This document shows, one piece after another, positions 51,405-63,516 of a stretch of 64,000 nt of DNA (position 1 is its first letter; every line of letters starts with the position of its first letter). The position numbers and the translations under genes are program-made. The notes beneath the pieces were generated by a model that saw only the letters and a program-made list of their open reading frames with translations, ran no database searches and was not told the DNA's origin. Origin of the DNA: Phoma sp. XZ068 (lineage: Eukaryota; Ascomycota; Dothideomycetes; Pleosporales; Didymellaceae); assembly GCA_004835665.1 (NCBI GenBank), contig RBKR01000003.1:1984001-2048000 (forward strand), written 5' to 3'.

Positions 51405-52709
51405 TGTAGTGCTTTTGTTTGGGCTTTTTTAGCGGGCGTTGGAGGGGTTTGCTTTGCTTTGTTGGAAATAGCTGCGGAATAGCTAATGCAGGTTTTTGAG
51501 TCGTGGGTGTTGGAATCATGGTGTATGTGACTGAATTATATGGTGCTCTAACTTTGAATGTGGTTCACACATTTCGAGAACGCCTCACATCCACACATTT
51601 ACCCAAGATACGCTTAACATTTTAACATGCCACTCACAGCCCCTGCTTAGTTGCTTCAACTGCTACCAACGGCGTAGCACCAAGGCCAGCACCATCTAAA
51701 AGACATAGAAAACCCTGGTTAAGGACGCAAAGATGAGCAGTCAATGGCGACAATTCACAAAGGACTCATCGTGGTAATCCCACCTCAACATACAAGGCGG
51801 TTGAGATCAGAATTCCAGGTACCTCTAAGAAATATTTGGTTAAAGCATATGTAAAGGGTCGTGCTCAACTTGCTCTTTACGCTTCTGCTATAAGTACTCT
51901 GCTTGCTTGCCGAATGCCGTCTTTCCTGGTTTGGGCTGGCTCGAGGCGCTTTGTTTTGACGGAAAACGTGGAGTTGGGTGAAATTGGAAGATGGTATATC
52001 TTATGGTGTATCGTCTCATGTGAGTACGATGGAGCTTGTCCTATTTAGTTGGATATTTTCAGTGGACAGCAAGATTTGTAGACGTCTTTCTGTAACACAG
52101 TGGCACATTGAACTTCTGGGATTACTTGTATTGGTAAGTCGAGGCTTAAGAACGTTGTATTGGGGTTTAGGGTAAATTGCCCTGTTGGGGGGTAAATGTT
52201 CCTTGGGCGTTCAATGGAAAGAAACAAGCTCCTTCGTACAGTAGCACCCAGGTAGCTTGTTTTTGCGCTAGGCTTTATTGAAGTACCGCACTGGGGACAC
52301 AACAAACACTAACAACTCGATGCCTCGGCTTACACCCAAGGAAACTTCCTATTAATCAATGCACTACCTTGCAATTGTATGCAGAAGTCGTGGTAAATAG
52401 CTGTCACAACCAGACTCTCAATAGCCATTGGAGAGTGCCATAGTCTCGCCCCTTGAATGGTTTTAGTATAGTTGCAGGGGTTGGCGAGCTCACACCCCAC
52501 ACTTATTACGAGGCGCCAGCCCATGCAACACACGTCACATGAAGAAGTGGTGTATGGCTAGGTATCGCCGGTGCGAATCGGATGAGGCTGTTCCGCTCCG
52601 CCCTTTTCAGCCTTGTGTCTTGTTTAGCTGTACATAAGTAGCCCCCGTACAGCTCTGCGTTGCCCTCAGCCTTTACCCAAACGCGATTCTAAGAGAGGCG
52701 TACTCCAAA
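51405..52709. other. Gene-free stretch of about 1.3 kb
   Basis: This holds the DUF3176-like 3' region and the HET-ankyrin promoter. No ORF with motifs and no repeats were seen. Confidence 0.4.
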
Positions 52710-55391
52710 ATGGCATCTTACGACTTATCAGCTATAAGAAATGCACTGCAGGGGTCGCAGAGACGTGAAGCGCTGCAACCCAATAATCGCGCCGTGAAGC
52801 AGTATTTGCTGCGCAGAGGCGTACCGGATCCAATTGCACAATCGAATTCGATGAACGAGCTGTGTTACTGGACCGAGAAGGAACTCGATGAAGCGTTCAG
52901 CAACCTTGACGTTCCTCATGATGCAGCCCTGGACAAGCTGGTTTCCTTCCAAGTGCGGCGCCAACAGTCCGGCAGCACATCCGCCTCGAACTTCGTCAAG
53001 CCCACAGTCAAGGACATACAAGAGTCTGTTGAGAAGCTGGGCGCCTTGTGCGTCGACAGGAGTGGTCGATTTTGTATTAACCCGAAGGAAGGCTTTGTAG
53101 CGCTGTCTCACGTCTGGTCTCAAGGGCTGGGAGCCGACGACGACAACCGCGGATTGCACCGAGATTTGCTGCACCAAGTCTTCGACAGAGTAGAGCCTCT
53201 AGGGATCAAATGGGTGTGGACTGATAGCCTGGCCATACCGGGAGGAAAGCGGACATTGGATTTTGTAGAGGAGGAGCTCAAGGGCTCACTCATCAACGCC
53301 ATGGCTAATATCTATCGTGAAGCTCGAATGGTTCTTGTCTTTGATGCTCTGTGCCTTGGATTGAACTCAACGGATCCGATCCAGGTAGGAATCATGCTCT
53401 CCCTCGGAAGTAAGTCTGCCATGAGATAGCAAAGTATGAATACTGACGCAAAACTAGACTGGCTGACCCGAATGTGGACATACCAAGAGATCAAGCTTGC
53501 CAAGATGGCTGTTGTTGTGACAAAGAAAGGGCCCATCAGTTTCAGTGCCATCTGCCGGCATCTGAAAGAAAAGGCAGTTGAAGAATTCGGTAATGAGTGG
53601 GAAGGAGATGCTCGTGGAAAGTACCCTAGCATCGCCAAAACATTCCTTCGACTGCAGCGCAATGATGATCTCGGAGTCTCACTTCCCGATGTTGCCATAG
53701 GATGCGGATACCGCGATGCCTTCGATAAGCTGGACTATGCTAGAGCGATATTTCCCACGCTCGGTGTGCAGTGGAAACCGCATTACAGTACGGAGCAAGC
53801 TATGCGCAAGGTATACGAGGCCCAGCAGCGACATGCATCGCGCCTAGTACTGTACCACGGACCACTTCGAGCGTCCTATCCAGGGTGGGCGCCATCGGTT
53901 TTCAACGGGCTCAAGGACTGCAAGATCATCGACCCTGGTGTATGGAAGCGTCGCGGTCTGCAACGTTCGTGGCTGACCACGAAAGTTAAGTTCATCTATG
54001 AAAGAGAGGTTGATAGATTCTACCTGGCTCTGGAGAGCGACTACGTTGAGCAGTGTCAATCAGTCGCTGTGATCAGCCAGCAGACCTTGAAGAGCGGCAA
54101 AGCCAGCATTGAGCTCTTCGAGAAGGCAGTGAAGGATGGAAATGGATATCTTCTCACCGATGAAAGGCTTGACGCCAGGGAGGATCGCCGGTTCTCTATC
54201 GTCGGTCTATTAGTCGAGAAGTTCACGTTGGCTGACAACCAGGAGGCTTGGGTATGTCTCACGGTTGCAATTGGCCAGACTGAGAAGTACTACAAAGCTG
54301 AGCGTAGCGAATGGCTTCTGCTGCACGAAAACCCTACGTCGAAAGAGCTGATGAACGGAAAAGAAGCGTCTGAACTTAACTACCGACTCGTGCATGCCAT
54401 CAAGCCTAGCCCCATGGCAGATTTCTCGGAGTATCCACTGCATCGGGCAGCGCAACAAGACGACGAGGAATGGTGCCGAGCACTCCTGGCCATCTTCGAC
54501 GTTGACACGGTTGACCCGAGAGGCTGGACTCCTCTCCACGTGGCTGCAGCTTCCGACAGCCGAAAGGCTATAACGATACTGATAGCAGCTGGTGCCAAAT
54601 TGGATGCATTCAACCGGTCCGGAAACAGCCCTCTGATCCTAGCTGCAGACAACCTGCATGTAGAGGCAGTTCGGGTACTGTGTGAGAGCGGCGCCGATGT
54701 CAACACATGCTGCAAAGACGAGGGACTCGGTTCGGCACTGATCACAGCTATACGCAGGAATAACCTTGAGATTGTCAGCTTGCTGCTCGAATTCGGTGCT
54801 ACGGCCACAAGACCCGACGCCGCAGGTTGGGCGCCTTTGCACGCTGCTGTGATAGGTGATGACAGTGACGAACGGATAGTCGACGTGTTGCTGAAGGCTG
54901 GAGCCAACCCGAATACACTCAGCCAAGGTGTATTGCTTCCACTCGCGTTGACTGCACAAGAAGGCAACGCGTCGATGACCCTGAAATTGCTAAGGAACGA
55001 ACTCAATCCACAAAACAAAGCTGATCCAAACCTCGGAATCCAAGGGTTGAATCTGCCCCTGTACCACGCTATTACTGCAGGTAGCCTGGAGACGGTTAAC
55101 GTTTTGCTGGGTGGCGGTGCGCACGTTGGCATTCGCTTCAATGATGGCTGGACGCCGATGATGCTTGCTGCTAAACTCGGCGATCATGAGATTGGGAGGG
55201 CTTTGCAGGCGAAGGGAGCCAGGCTGGATGAGAAAGGTACCAATGGTCTGACTCCACTCCACGTTGCTGCTATGAATGGAAGTCGCGTCTTCTACAAGTG
55301 GCTGGTGGATGCAGGCGCAGATCCCAGCGCACGAGATAACAATCACAGGACGGCCAGGGAAGTCATCAATGGGTTTGAGGTTTCAACTTAG
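52710..55391 (+). CDS. HET-like / ankyrin repeat fusion protein
   Basis: Two exons (52710-53409 and 53458-55391) encode 877 aa. A 48-bp intron (GTAAGT donor, CTGAC branch, ACTAG acceptor) restores IMLSLGNWLTRMWTYQEIKL. The HET-like block is divergent but clear: GFVALSHVWSQGLG, IKWVWTDSLAIPGGKR, INAMANIYREARMVLVFDAL and LTRMWTYQEIKLAK. After a middle region with a YHGPLRASYPGWAPSVFNGL segment, about eight ankyrin repeats start near residue 555 (EYPLHRAAQQDDEEWCRALL) and run to ADPSARDNNHRTAREVING at the end. Such fusions combine a presumed death-inducing domain with a recognition platform. The short N-terminal part has no transmembrane or acylation signal. No partner gene adjoins it. The trigger is unknown. 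Confidence 0.87.
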
Positions 55392-56880
55392 CTGCGATGA
55401 TGTAAGCACAAATACACATACCCAGGTAGGTCGTCACCCTTTAGCTTATAGCCAGCTAGCATTTCATGAGTCTTTTATTTCCTACGACTCAAACTCATAT
55501 CAGCTGTTAATTAGTCGCCATGTTCCCAAGGTCGCCCGTGTGACTTCCAAGTGTGATTTCGATCAACACTGCACTGTCGCTGTACGTAGCCCCTTTGTGT
55601 GTGCTCACAACTAGCAGGCTCGCAGCAGTCATCCGCAGCCATCTCGTGAGATATGGCCGAGAAGGGGCGCCGCAGCGCATTTAATCACTACTACAGCATT
55701 TACTTCCGCGATTGTCTTAGTAGAACAAGCAAGACACCCGACACAACGTGGTCTATTGTACGAAATCTGCGTAGCTGCCGAGGATGATTGCCTCGGGATC
55801 CAAAACCAACCAATCAAAGCCCCCTCGCAGCTGAGCTCCGAGGATTACTTTATTGCCCGACCCGAGCATGTTCCCTCTTCAACTGTCAAGCAGCCTTGTT
55901 ATGAAATGTCGAGTTCTGGCAAGGAATGCAATGTGCACGCATGTGCAACTAGTCACCTTTCGCAACATGTTCATGGGGAGCTAAGGGTCAAAACGGGGTT
56001 GAACGGGATTCTGCCGGAGACGGTGCGTTCTGCCAGGGGTTAAACCGGACGGGCAATCTAAGCGAGGTACAACGCCAGACCTTCTGCAACAACAAGAACG
56101 TCAAGCGTACCCGGATATAGAGTCGGGCGTAGCTGAATTTTCTTTAGCTTGACGATCAAACCAATACGAACAATGCATGTGCTTAACATGTGAATGATGT
56201 TGCCCGGATGTTGTGATGGTTGACGATAAGACTTGATTGATCACGACTTTTTGTCCCCTTGCGGCGCGACTTTTGACAGCCTTGTAATCGGCATGAACAT
56301 CCCAAGGAGGCTACACCTCCGACGCCTGGGCCGTCTTGGAAACTGCTGAGCCCCATAGTAGATCTTCAGGGCCCACGGGGGGCTTCGTGTTATCTGGACC
56401 CGATACGGCTAACGTGCGGCTCATGTCTTGGACCCTGACATTTTGCCTTTGACAGAACGAATTACCACGATAAAGAGTTTGCGACAGTTCCTAGAACGCG
56501 TGTTCCACTCGATGGCTTACGGGTACAGACATCCCGCCTCTAGTCGCGTGGTTTTGACATTCACCGGCTGTCCTGACTCGTGTCAAGCTCGCTCACCGCA
56601 ACGTTTTCGTCCCAGAACAGCCAAGGCGGACTGTGCGCCGACTTCGAAATCTCGGTTGAAGACCCACTGTTTCTGCCATCGACACGACACAGGAAAGGCG
56701 GTGTCTTTTACGCACGGCTGTCTCTGCGATGTTGAAACGTATCTCGGGTCGTTTGAGCTTAGGCTGGCTTGTATCAAGGGGCAGAATTTTTCGCCTTCTG
56801 CCCGGGGGCATTTGGTACAAATGTTGAGCCTCCGACCTTACGCTTGAACCTTTGTCTCTCCATTCCTTTCTCTTTTGACA
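55392..56880. other. Gene-free stretch of about 1.5 kb before the desaturase
   Basis: ORFs up to 139 codons (56428-56847, +) show no motifs, and a 452-codon minus-strand frame beginning here is antisense to the desaturase. Probably promoter and 5' UTR. Confidence 0.4.
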
Positions 56881-58234
56881 ATGATCACAACGACTTCCCG
56901 GGTCCAGGTACCTCATGTCAAGACCAGGCTCACTGCGGTGGCCGACGTCAAGCCGATTCCTGACGTGAAGACCCTGAAAGACGCAATTCCAGCAAAATGT
57001 TTCGAACGCTCCATGATTCGCTCGTTCTCCTACGTCGTCCGCGATCTCGTTATCGTGAGCGCGCTCTTTTATTCCGCCGTCCGGCTGTCTCAACTCGATG
57101 CGCCATTGTTCGTCACTGTTCCTTTGTGGGCGCTGTACAGCTTCGTTCAGGGATGCTTTTTCACCGGTCTCTGGATTCTTGCGCACGATTGCGGCCACGA
57201 TTCTTTCTCGGCCAATCTGACCGTCAACGCGATTACCGGCTGGTTTTTGCACAGCATGTTGATGGTTCCATTCTTTAGCTGGAAGTTCAGCCACGCACGT
57301 CATCACCGCTACCACAATCACATGGAAAAGGACACTGTTTTTGTACCGCCTCGCAAGGCCGATGTTGAGGCCAGGAAGACTAAGCCGAGCCTTTTGGAGA
57401 AGATTATGGACCACACAGATGCCGACACGCCAATCGTCACCGTTCTTGCGCTTCTCTTCCACCAGCTGCTCGGTTGGCCAGCGTACATCTTGGTGAACGC
57501 TGGTGCAGGCGTGAAGAGTCTGACGAGGAGCGACCGTCGCAACACAACTCGTTACAAGCAGAGCCATTTGGATCCCACTTCCCCCGTCTTTACCCCTTCG
57601 GAGGCACCCTTCGTTGCGTTGAGCAACCTTGGACTTGTCATTACCATGGGTGCGCTGTACATGGCCTCCAAGAGCGTAGGAGGCTGGACTGCTCTGTTGG
57701 CCTACGGTCTGCCTTATCTGTGGATGAACCACTGGATCGGTAAGGATCCCTTGCTTTTGAATCACGAACGTTGAAACTAATTGATTACAGTTGCCATCAC
57801 ATACCTGCACCACACACATCCTGAGGCGGCGCATTACGAGGCCGAAGACTGGACTTTCATTAAGGGTGCTGCCTCCACGGTCGATCGTGAATTCGGCTTC
57901 ATCGGCCGCCACATCTTCCACGGCATCATTGAGTACCACGTTGTCCACCACATGTTCCCGTAAGTTATACCTATTTTCGAGATATTCGATAAATAGCCCT
58001 AAACGGCCCTACGACTTCTCAAGACGAATTCAACTAACATCAAGTAGACGCATTCCTTTCTACCACGCTGAGGAGGCAACATGGGCCATCGCACCTCTGC
58101 TTGGTGAACGCTACATCCAGCAAAAGACCAGCTTCTACTCTGATCTGTGGACAAGCTTCACAACTTGCAAGTATGTTGAGCAGGGTACCGGTGCCCACGC
58201 TGGAGGATTAGTTTGGTCGAAAACGAAGGCTTAA
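56881..58234 (+). CDS. Delta-12-type (FAD2-like) fatty acid desaturase
   Basis: Three exons (56881-57739, 57791-57959, 58048-58234) give 404 aa with frames closing at both introns (51 and 88 bp). The three histidine boxes that hold the di-iron site are intact: HDCGH at 102-106, HARHH at 138-142 and HVVHH at 336-340. Long hydrophobic segments between them give the usual four membrane helices. GLWILAHDCGHDSFS, SWKFSHARHHRYHNHMEKDT and GRHIFHGIIEYHVVHHMFP match fungal oleate delta-12 desaturases, which convert oleic to linoleic acid in the ER using cytochrome b5. The N terminus is shorter than in typical fungal FAD2 (about 470 aa), so delta-15 or specialised activity is possible. The ATG at 56881 is the first good start. 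Confidence 0.9.
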
Positions 58235-61200
58235 AAAGGTGCTCACGGATAATTAACAGAACAAACACATTTCGATACGATCAACGAGCTCGCGTGCATA
58301 GGGCCCTAATGTTGATCCGTGATGTGTCCGACTTACTTCTACCAGGCACGCTCTTGGAAGTCATTGACAATATCATCATCAGCTCTGTCCGTTTCTGATC
58401 GAACCCTGGACCTTACTTCGACGCCGATATCAACAGGTGCAGATATAACGCGTCGTATTTCGTTTTCCCGCCGAGGTGCACTTGACAGATATTGAACATG
58501 AGCGATTCAGAACCTTGCGGCTCCATACACCTGCGCGAAAGACCATCATAATTGACTAACCCTCGCTGTCTACCACAATCAACTAGTGAGTACTACTTAC
58601 TGATGCCTTGGGCAAAGCATAGATTTAAGAACCGACACTCACCATAGCACAAGAAAGCTGAACTTCAGAAAGGCTGGCAGATACACCTGAGTGTGGTGGA
58701 TGGTATTACTTCTGATTCTGCAATGGATGGACACTAGCGCTCAGCAGAGTGCGTGCCAGATGCTATGTTCAAGCTGTTATGATGCTTATTTGGGGTCCGG
58801 ACTGATGTTATTGCACTTACCTATACCAATGAGGCGACTTGCCATCTGTTGCTGGTGCAAACATCAAGCTTGGTGGAATATTGAACTAAAGAATCACCCC
58901 GATATCTCCGAGTCCTATTCCAACAACAAACCATTTATCACCAACGTATTTGGGGATATAATAGGTGTTTGCTTCGACAGGGTAGGTTCTTTCGTTAGAA
59001 TGGATGTAGCAGATTGCTTGGGCGCATTGACCGTATTGTTCGAGGTTACCTCGCCGGGCTGCGATCTGCGATAATTCTATCGCACACTAGCCCAGGTAGT
59101 GACTCGCCGGCATGCTGTCGATTGATCAAAAGAAATAAGGCCCTATAAGACCCATCAACACTGCCGCAGCAAACTGTTGCTTTCTGCTTTTGCTGTAAGC
59201 TTCGGACATGTAGTCCGTAGCGAACGACCAAGCTTGCCAGCAAACTTATCCAACTTCCAATGCTTAACATGGTCGCAGAACATTAAGTTTCTAAGTGTCC
59301 TGGACGCTGTCTACATCCTATGGGACCACTGCCTACTCGCCGCTTGCAAAGTTGAGCGCAGGTAGAGACAAAGCGCAAATGCTACGAAGCGAAACATGCC
59401 GGTAATGCCCAGTAAGTACTGAACCTCGAAAGAGTGTAACAATACAAAAATAGGTAAACCAACCAATCGAGACGGCTGAAGTTAGCTCACGGATCTACTC
59501 TAACCTGCAAGATCTTGCCGCACCCCATGTGCATCTGCGCAAAGAATAAGGAAGTGACACCCAAAGTCTCCAATCTAATGTTGTTGCTGTCTGCCGCCGC
59601 CAAATATCTGCATCGTGCACTAGGCTGGAAAACGGCACATCCTAAGGCATCGGGTGCTTGGGCTGCAAACGAGCATGTGATATGGCCACGGCATGCGCTC
59701 ATATAATTTCCACAACGATGTAGGCAATGGAGATCTTGTGCCTCAATCTCGACAGTTCCAAGCAGGATTTGCAACCTAGCCCGGCGACGTGTTGGATGGG
59801 AAGAAGGAATCGTAGGAGGAGATATTATATGTTTGCGCAATGTACCATGACATCGGAAATCGATCCTGGCAGCCTGAAAAGAGGGAATGCTATACCACAA
59901 CTTATCAGCTGTTGTCACCTGAATATTCTTTATCATTTTGAGCAATAATCACCACTGGAAAAGCTCTTCTGGGATCATAGGTGTATGATGAGGTAGAACT
60001 CTGGCTCCTTTGTCGTGATCGGCCGCTTAATTCGTTGCTGTGGAAGTATTGTGTAAGGGTAAGAGCTCGGGGCTCTGAGGGCCATAACTAACGACAGCGT
60101 TTCGACCCTGCTTTCAAAATATCGGGCCCAAAACAAATCGTCGGGAAGTCTTCCGCTTGGGAAGCGGTTCTGCACAAGGCCGCATAGGTCAAATAGCGAA
60201 ACGGAATGACAGTGGGATCTAGTAAACGAGTGAGTGCATTTCGAAGAGGTGCAGAACGACCTGCACAGTACAGCCTATTGGATTCCACAAAAGAGCCGTG
60301 CAACCTACGTGCAATAAGTAGGACGATCATAGGCAAGCGCACATGCGAAGCACACTCGAAAAGAAGTGCTAAATGAGCGGCTCCCACGAGAGTAGTGGTG
60401 TCAGAGGAAGCAGATGGATCTCGCAGCTACTGTCGGTATACCCACCCAGGAATACTGAATGCCGGTCGTGGAATGATACTTCAGGTTACTGAACGTAGCT
60501 CACTGCCTTGTGTCGTATTGATATACCCGCGTCATTAAGAATACGCGGATGATTGCTACTATTTTCCCCTACCGAGTGCAATCTACTGTCTTCCATATGC
60601 ACTCCAAACGTCCACGAAGGTCTAGCCCAATGGTTGCTCGAGACCCGCAACTTTGGTAAAAGCTGTTAGAGGAGTTGAGTGAGAAATGCCGAGAAGTCGG
60701 ATGAAGGAAGCCTGGCCGAAGAAATGGACACCTGCAGTAACGGGACGCGCGGGGAATTGCTTCATGTGATGATTAGAGCTGACAGTGCCTGGACTCGACA
60801 TCGAGCGAGCGACAATTGTATCCCGTGGGAATTGATATGGCGAGTGACTTGGCTTCTAGAAGCCGGCTCTTCTACTGCTTCTGGAAGTGAAGCAGGTCGT
60901 ACTGGAGAGAGTTGAATGATTGGCCTGCTTTCCACCCAGAAGCCGTTGATCTGCCCTTCGTAGCGGAAGCATTGCCGTACGAAATCACATGCATGATTCA
61001 TTGTTGTCCCGCAACTTACGTGTAAGATTCCAGTTTGGGACTTTCAAGTAGCCACATGATGTTGCTGAGTGGTTCGAGATGCGTCGAAATTCCTTCTCCC
61101 GGCAGTTGCTCGCGAGCACAGAGCGCTCGGAAATCAGTTACGGAAACATTTCCTACCTCTATCTGCTCCGTCGCAGATGACACAAACATTCGCCATACGG

Positions 61201-61883
61201 TTAACCCAATGAGCATGTCCGTTGCTTGCTGCTAGTACCCAACAGGAGTTACATCCGCACGCATTGTACGACCCAGCAAATTCAGCCGCTGCGATGCGGC
61301 TGATGATGAGGCTCCAACTTGACTGGTTTCGGACTAGAATATAACGTCCAGCGTCACACTGGTGGCCGGGGAAAATTATCCACTAATGAAACTGATGAGC
61401 TAAGATTTGTGGCACCACTAAGCTCGGCCGCCAAAAAGCTTACTGCGGAGCCCCATGGGCAAAACAGGATCAAACTCGGTCTTGCGCCGACCCCATGCCT
61501 CGTATCTCGACGTCACAGCCTCGGTATCCGTGGGGTCGTATCTGGCTAAGATTGTGTTGGCAGCTCTCTGCTCACCGGGAAGAGCCGGCAACTAGCGATT
61601 CGGTTGCAGATGTGTCCAGGTGGAATCCTCGGCGATTTCTGCGATGAAGGTAGCGTGTGCATTACCCATGGGGATTGGTGGGGACACCCCGTGCTGCCCG
61701 CTCTGCGCTATCAATCCCATCTTCCGGTGTGGATACCTTCGTAGCGGTCCTGCGTAGTGGAGGAAAGGCGTCATACGAGAACAGGACGACTGTATTTAAG
61801 CATTAGTGCTCCCTCTTCGCTCTGCTTTGCATCGCTTGCCGTTCTTTCGCACAGGCACATCTACTTGCAAAATCTCAGCAAAG
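58235..61883. other. Longest gene-free stretch, about 3.6 kb
   Basis: Stops are dense in all six frames; the longest frame (58691-59074, +, 127 codons) has no motif. No terminal repeats or transposase remnants were seen by eye. The right end carries the sugar transporter promoter. Confidence 0.4.
61366..61683 (+). promoter_or_regulatory. Three CreA/Mig1-type SYGGRG motifs upstream of the sugar transporter
   Basis: CCGGGG at 61366-61371 and GTGGGG at 61530-61535 and 61678-61683 fit the SYGGRG consensus of the carbon catabolite repressor CreA. They lie about 200-520 bp before the ATG at 61884. Short motifs like these also occur by chance. Confidence 0.3.
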
Positions 61884-63516
61884 ATGTCTGACATCAACAA
61901 AGAGAAGCATGACCCGGAGGGTGTCGTTCAGCATGAGACTCTCAGTGACAAGGAACTCCTGGCCGCTTCCTACGAGGCCGAGACTCGTGAGAACGAAATG
62001 GGCCTTTTGGAAGCCGTCAAGGACCACCCCATGGCTTGTTTTTGGGCGTTCGTCTTCTGCTTCACGATTGTACGCATTGTCGCTCCGTGGGCGTAATATA
62101 ACTAACAGTCAGCAGGTTATGGAATCCTTCGACATGTTCCTGAACGGTAACTTTGTTGCCCTGGCCGCTTTCAAGGAGAGGTACGGTGTTGTGCTTGCCG
62201 ATGGAACCAAGGCTATCCCCACAAAATGGCAGAGTTCTCTGTTTCAAGCGGGCCAGTGTGGTGCTTTTATCGGAGTCTTCCTCGCTGGTCCCATCACAAA
62301 CCGCATTGGGTACAAGAAGTGTACCCTCTTAGCGTTGGTGCTCATGAATGCTACCATCTTTATTTCTTTCTTCGCCCAGTCGCTCGAGGTACTTGTTATT
62401 GGACAGGCTTTCGAAGGTATTCCCTGGGGCATGTTTATCGCCAACTCTCCCGCCTACGCTTCTGAAGTGGTTCCGGTGGTTCTTCGCGGTGTCTGTACCG
62501 CTACTCTCCAGATGTCCTGGTCTATTGGAAGCATTATCGTCGCCGCTGCAACCTACGGCTACAACAAACGTCAGGACGAATGGGCGTGGCGCGGACCACT
62601 TGCACTGCAGTGGGTCTTTCCCCTTCCCCTGATGGTTCTCATCTTCTTTGCTCCTGAGTCTCCATGGTGGCTTGTCCGCCACGGCAAGAAGGAGCAAGCG
62701 CTGAAGTCAATCAAGCGGCTTGGTCGCAGGAGTGGTACTCAGGCATCTGCCGATGAGACTCTTGCTATGATCGAGCGAACTGTCAACATCGAAGCCCACC
62801 TTGGCGGTGACCCTACTCTGCTCGATCTCTGGAAGGGCGTTGACCTGAGGCGAACAATCATCACCTGCTTGATTTACGCATCCCAGAACTTCGCCGGTAA
62901 TCTGATCGCCAACCAGGCCACCTTCTTCTTTGAGCAAGCTGGCATGTCAACGGACTTCTCTTTCAAGCTCAACCTCATCAATTCGTGCCTTCAATTAGTC
63001 GCCAACGCTTTATCTTGGCCACTCAGCGCCTGGTTCGGTCGCCGAACTATCTTCCTTGGCGGTGCCATTGTCAATATGGCCCTTCTCATCATCCTCGGTA
63101 TCTGCGCGACCATCAACCAGAGCATCGCGACAAACTACGCTCAGGCCTGTCTCGGTGTGATCATCTCTTTTGTTTTCGCTGGCACACTCGGACCAATCTC
63201 TTACTCCATCATCGCCGAGACATCATCCATCCGCTTGCGTCCTCTTTCAACCGGTGTCGGTCGTGCCGCCTACTACGTTGCCGAGATTCCTATGATCTAC
63301 CTGGCTTCGCAGATGCTCAACCCTACCGGATGGAATATGGCTGGCAAATGTGGTTATGTTTGGGGTGGGACGGCTTTTGTTTGCCTTGTCTCCGCCTACT
63401 TCGGCCTTCCTGAGATGAAGGGTCGATCTTACCGCGAACTCGATATTCTGTTCAAGCGCAAGGTCCCTGCCAGAAAGTTCAAGTCCACAATTATTAATGT
63501 CGACGAGAATGAGTGA
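61884..63516 (+). CDS. MFS sugar transporter, alpha-glucoside (maltose) permease type
   Basis: Two exons (61884-62069 and 62116-63516) encode 528 aa. The 46-bp intron (GTACGC donor, CTAAC branch, GCAG acceptor) joins FCFTI to VMESFDMFLNGNF. The N terminus MSDINKEKHDPEG is acidic and cytosolic. Features of the MAL subgroup include FLAGPITNRIGYKKCTL, QAFEGIPWGMFIANSPAYAS, EVVPVVLRGVCTATLQMSWS, APESPWWLVRHGKKEQALKS (PESPW motif), LSWPLSAWFGRRTIFLGGA and RPLSTGVGRAAYYVAEIP. Twelve helices are expected. The protein would import maltose or other alpha-glucosides with protons at the plasma membrane. CreA-like motifs upstream suit glucose repression. Exact sugar specificity cannot be read from sequence. 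Confidence 0.92.

Noticed and set aside
56593..57951. 452-codon minus-strand frame antisense to the desaturase
   Set aside because: The sense strand holds three intact histidine boxes; the antisense product has no recognisable domain.
58691..59074. 127-codon plus-strand ORF in the 3.6-kb gap
   Set aside because: Hydrophobic start but no family motif and a cluster of rare residues (Cys/Trp/Met) typical of chance frames.
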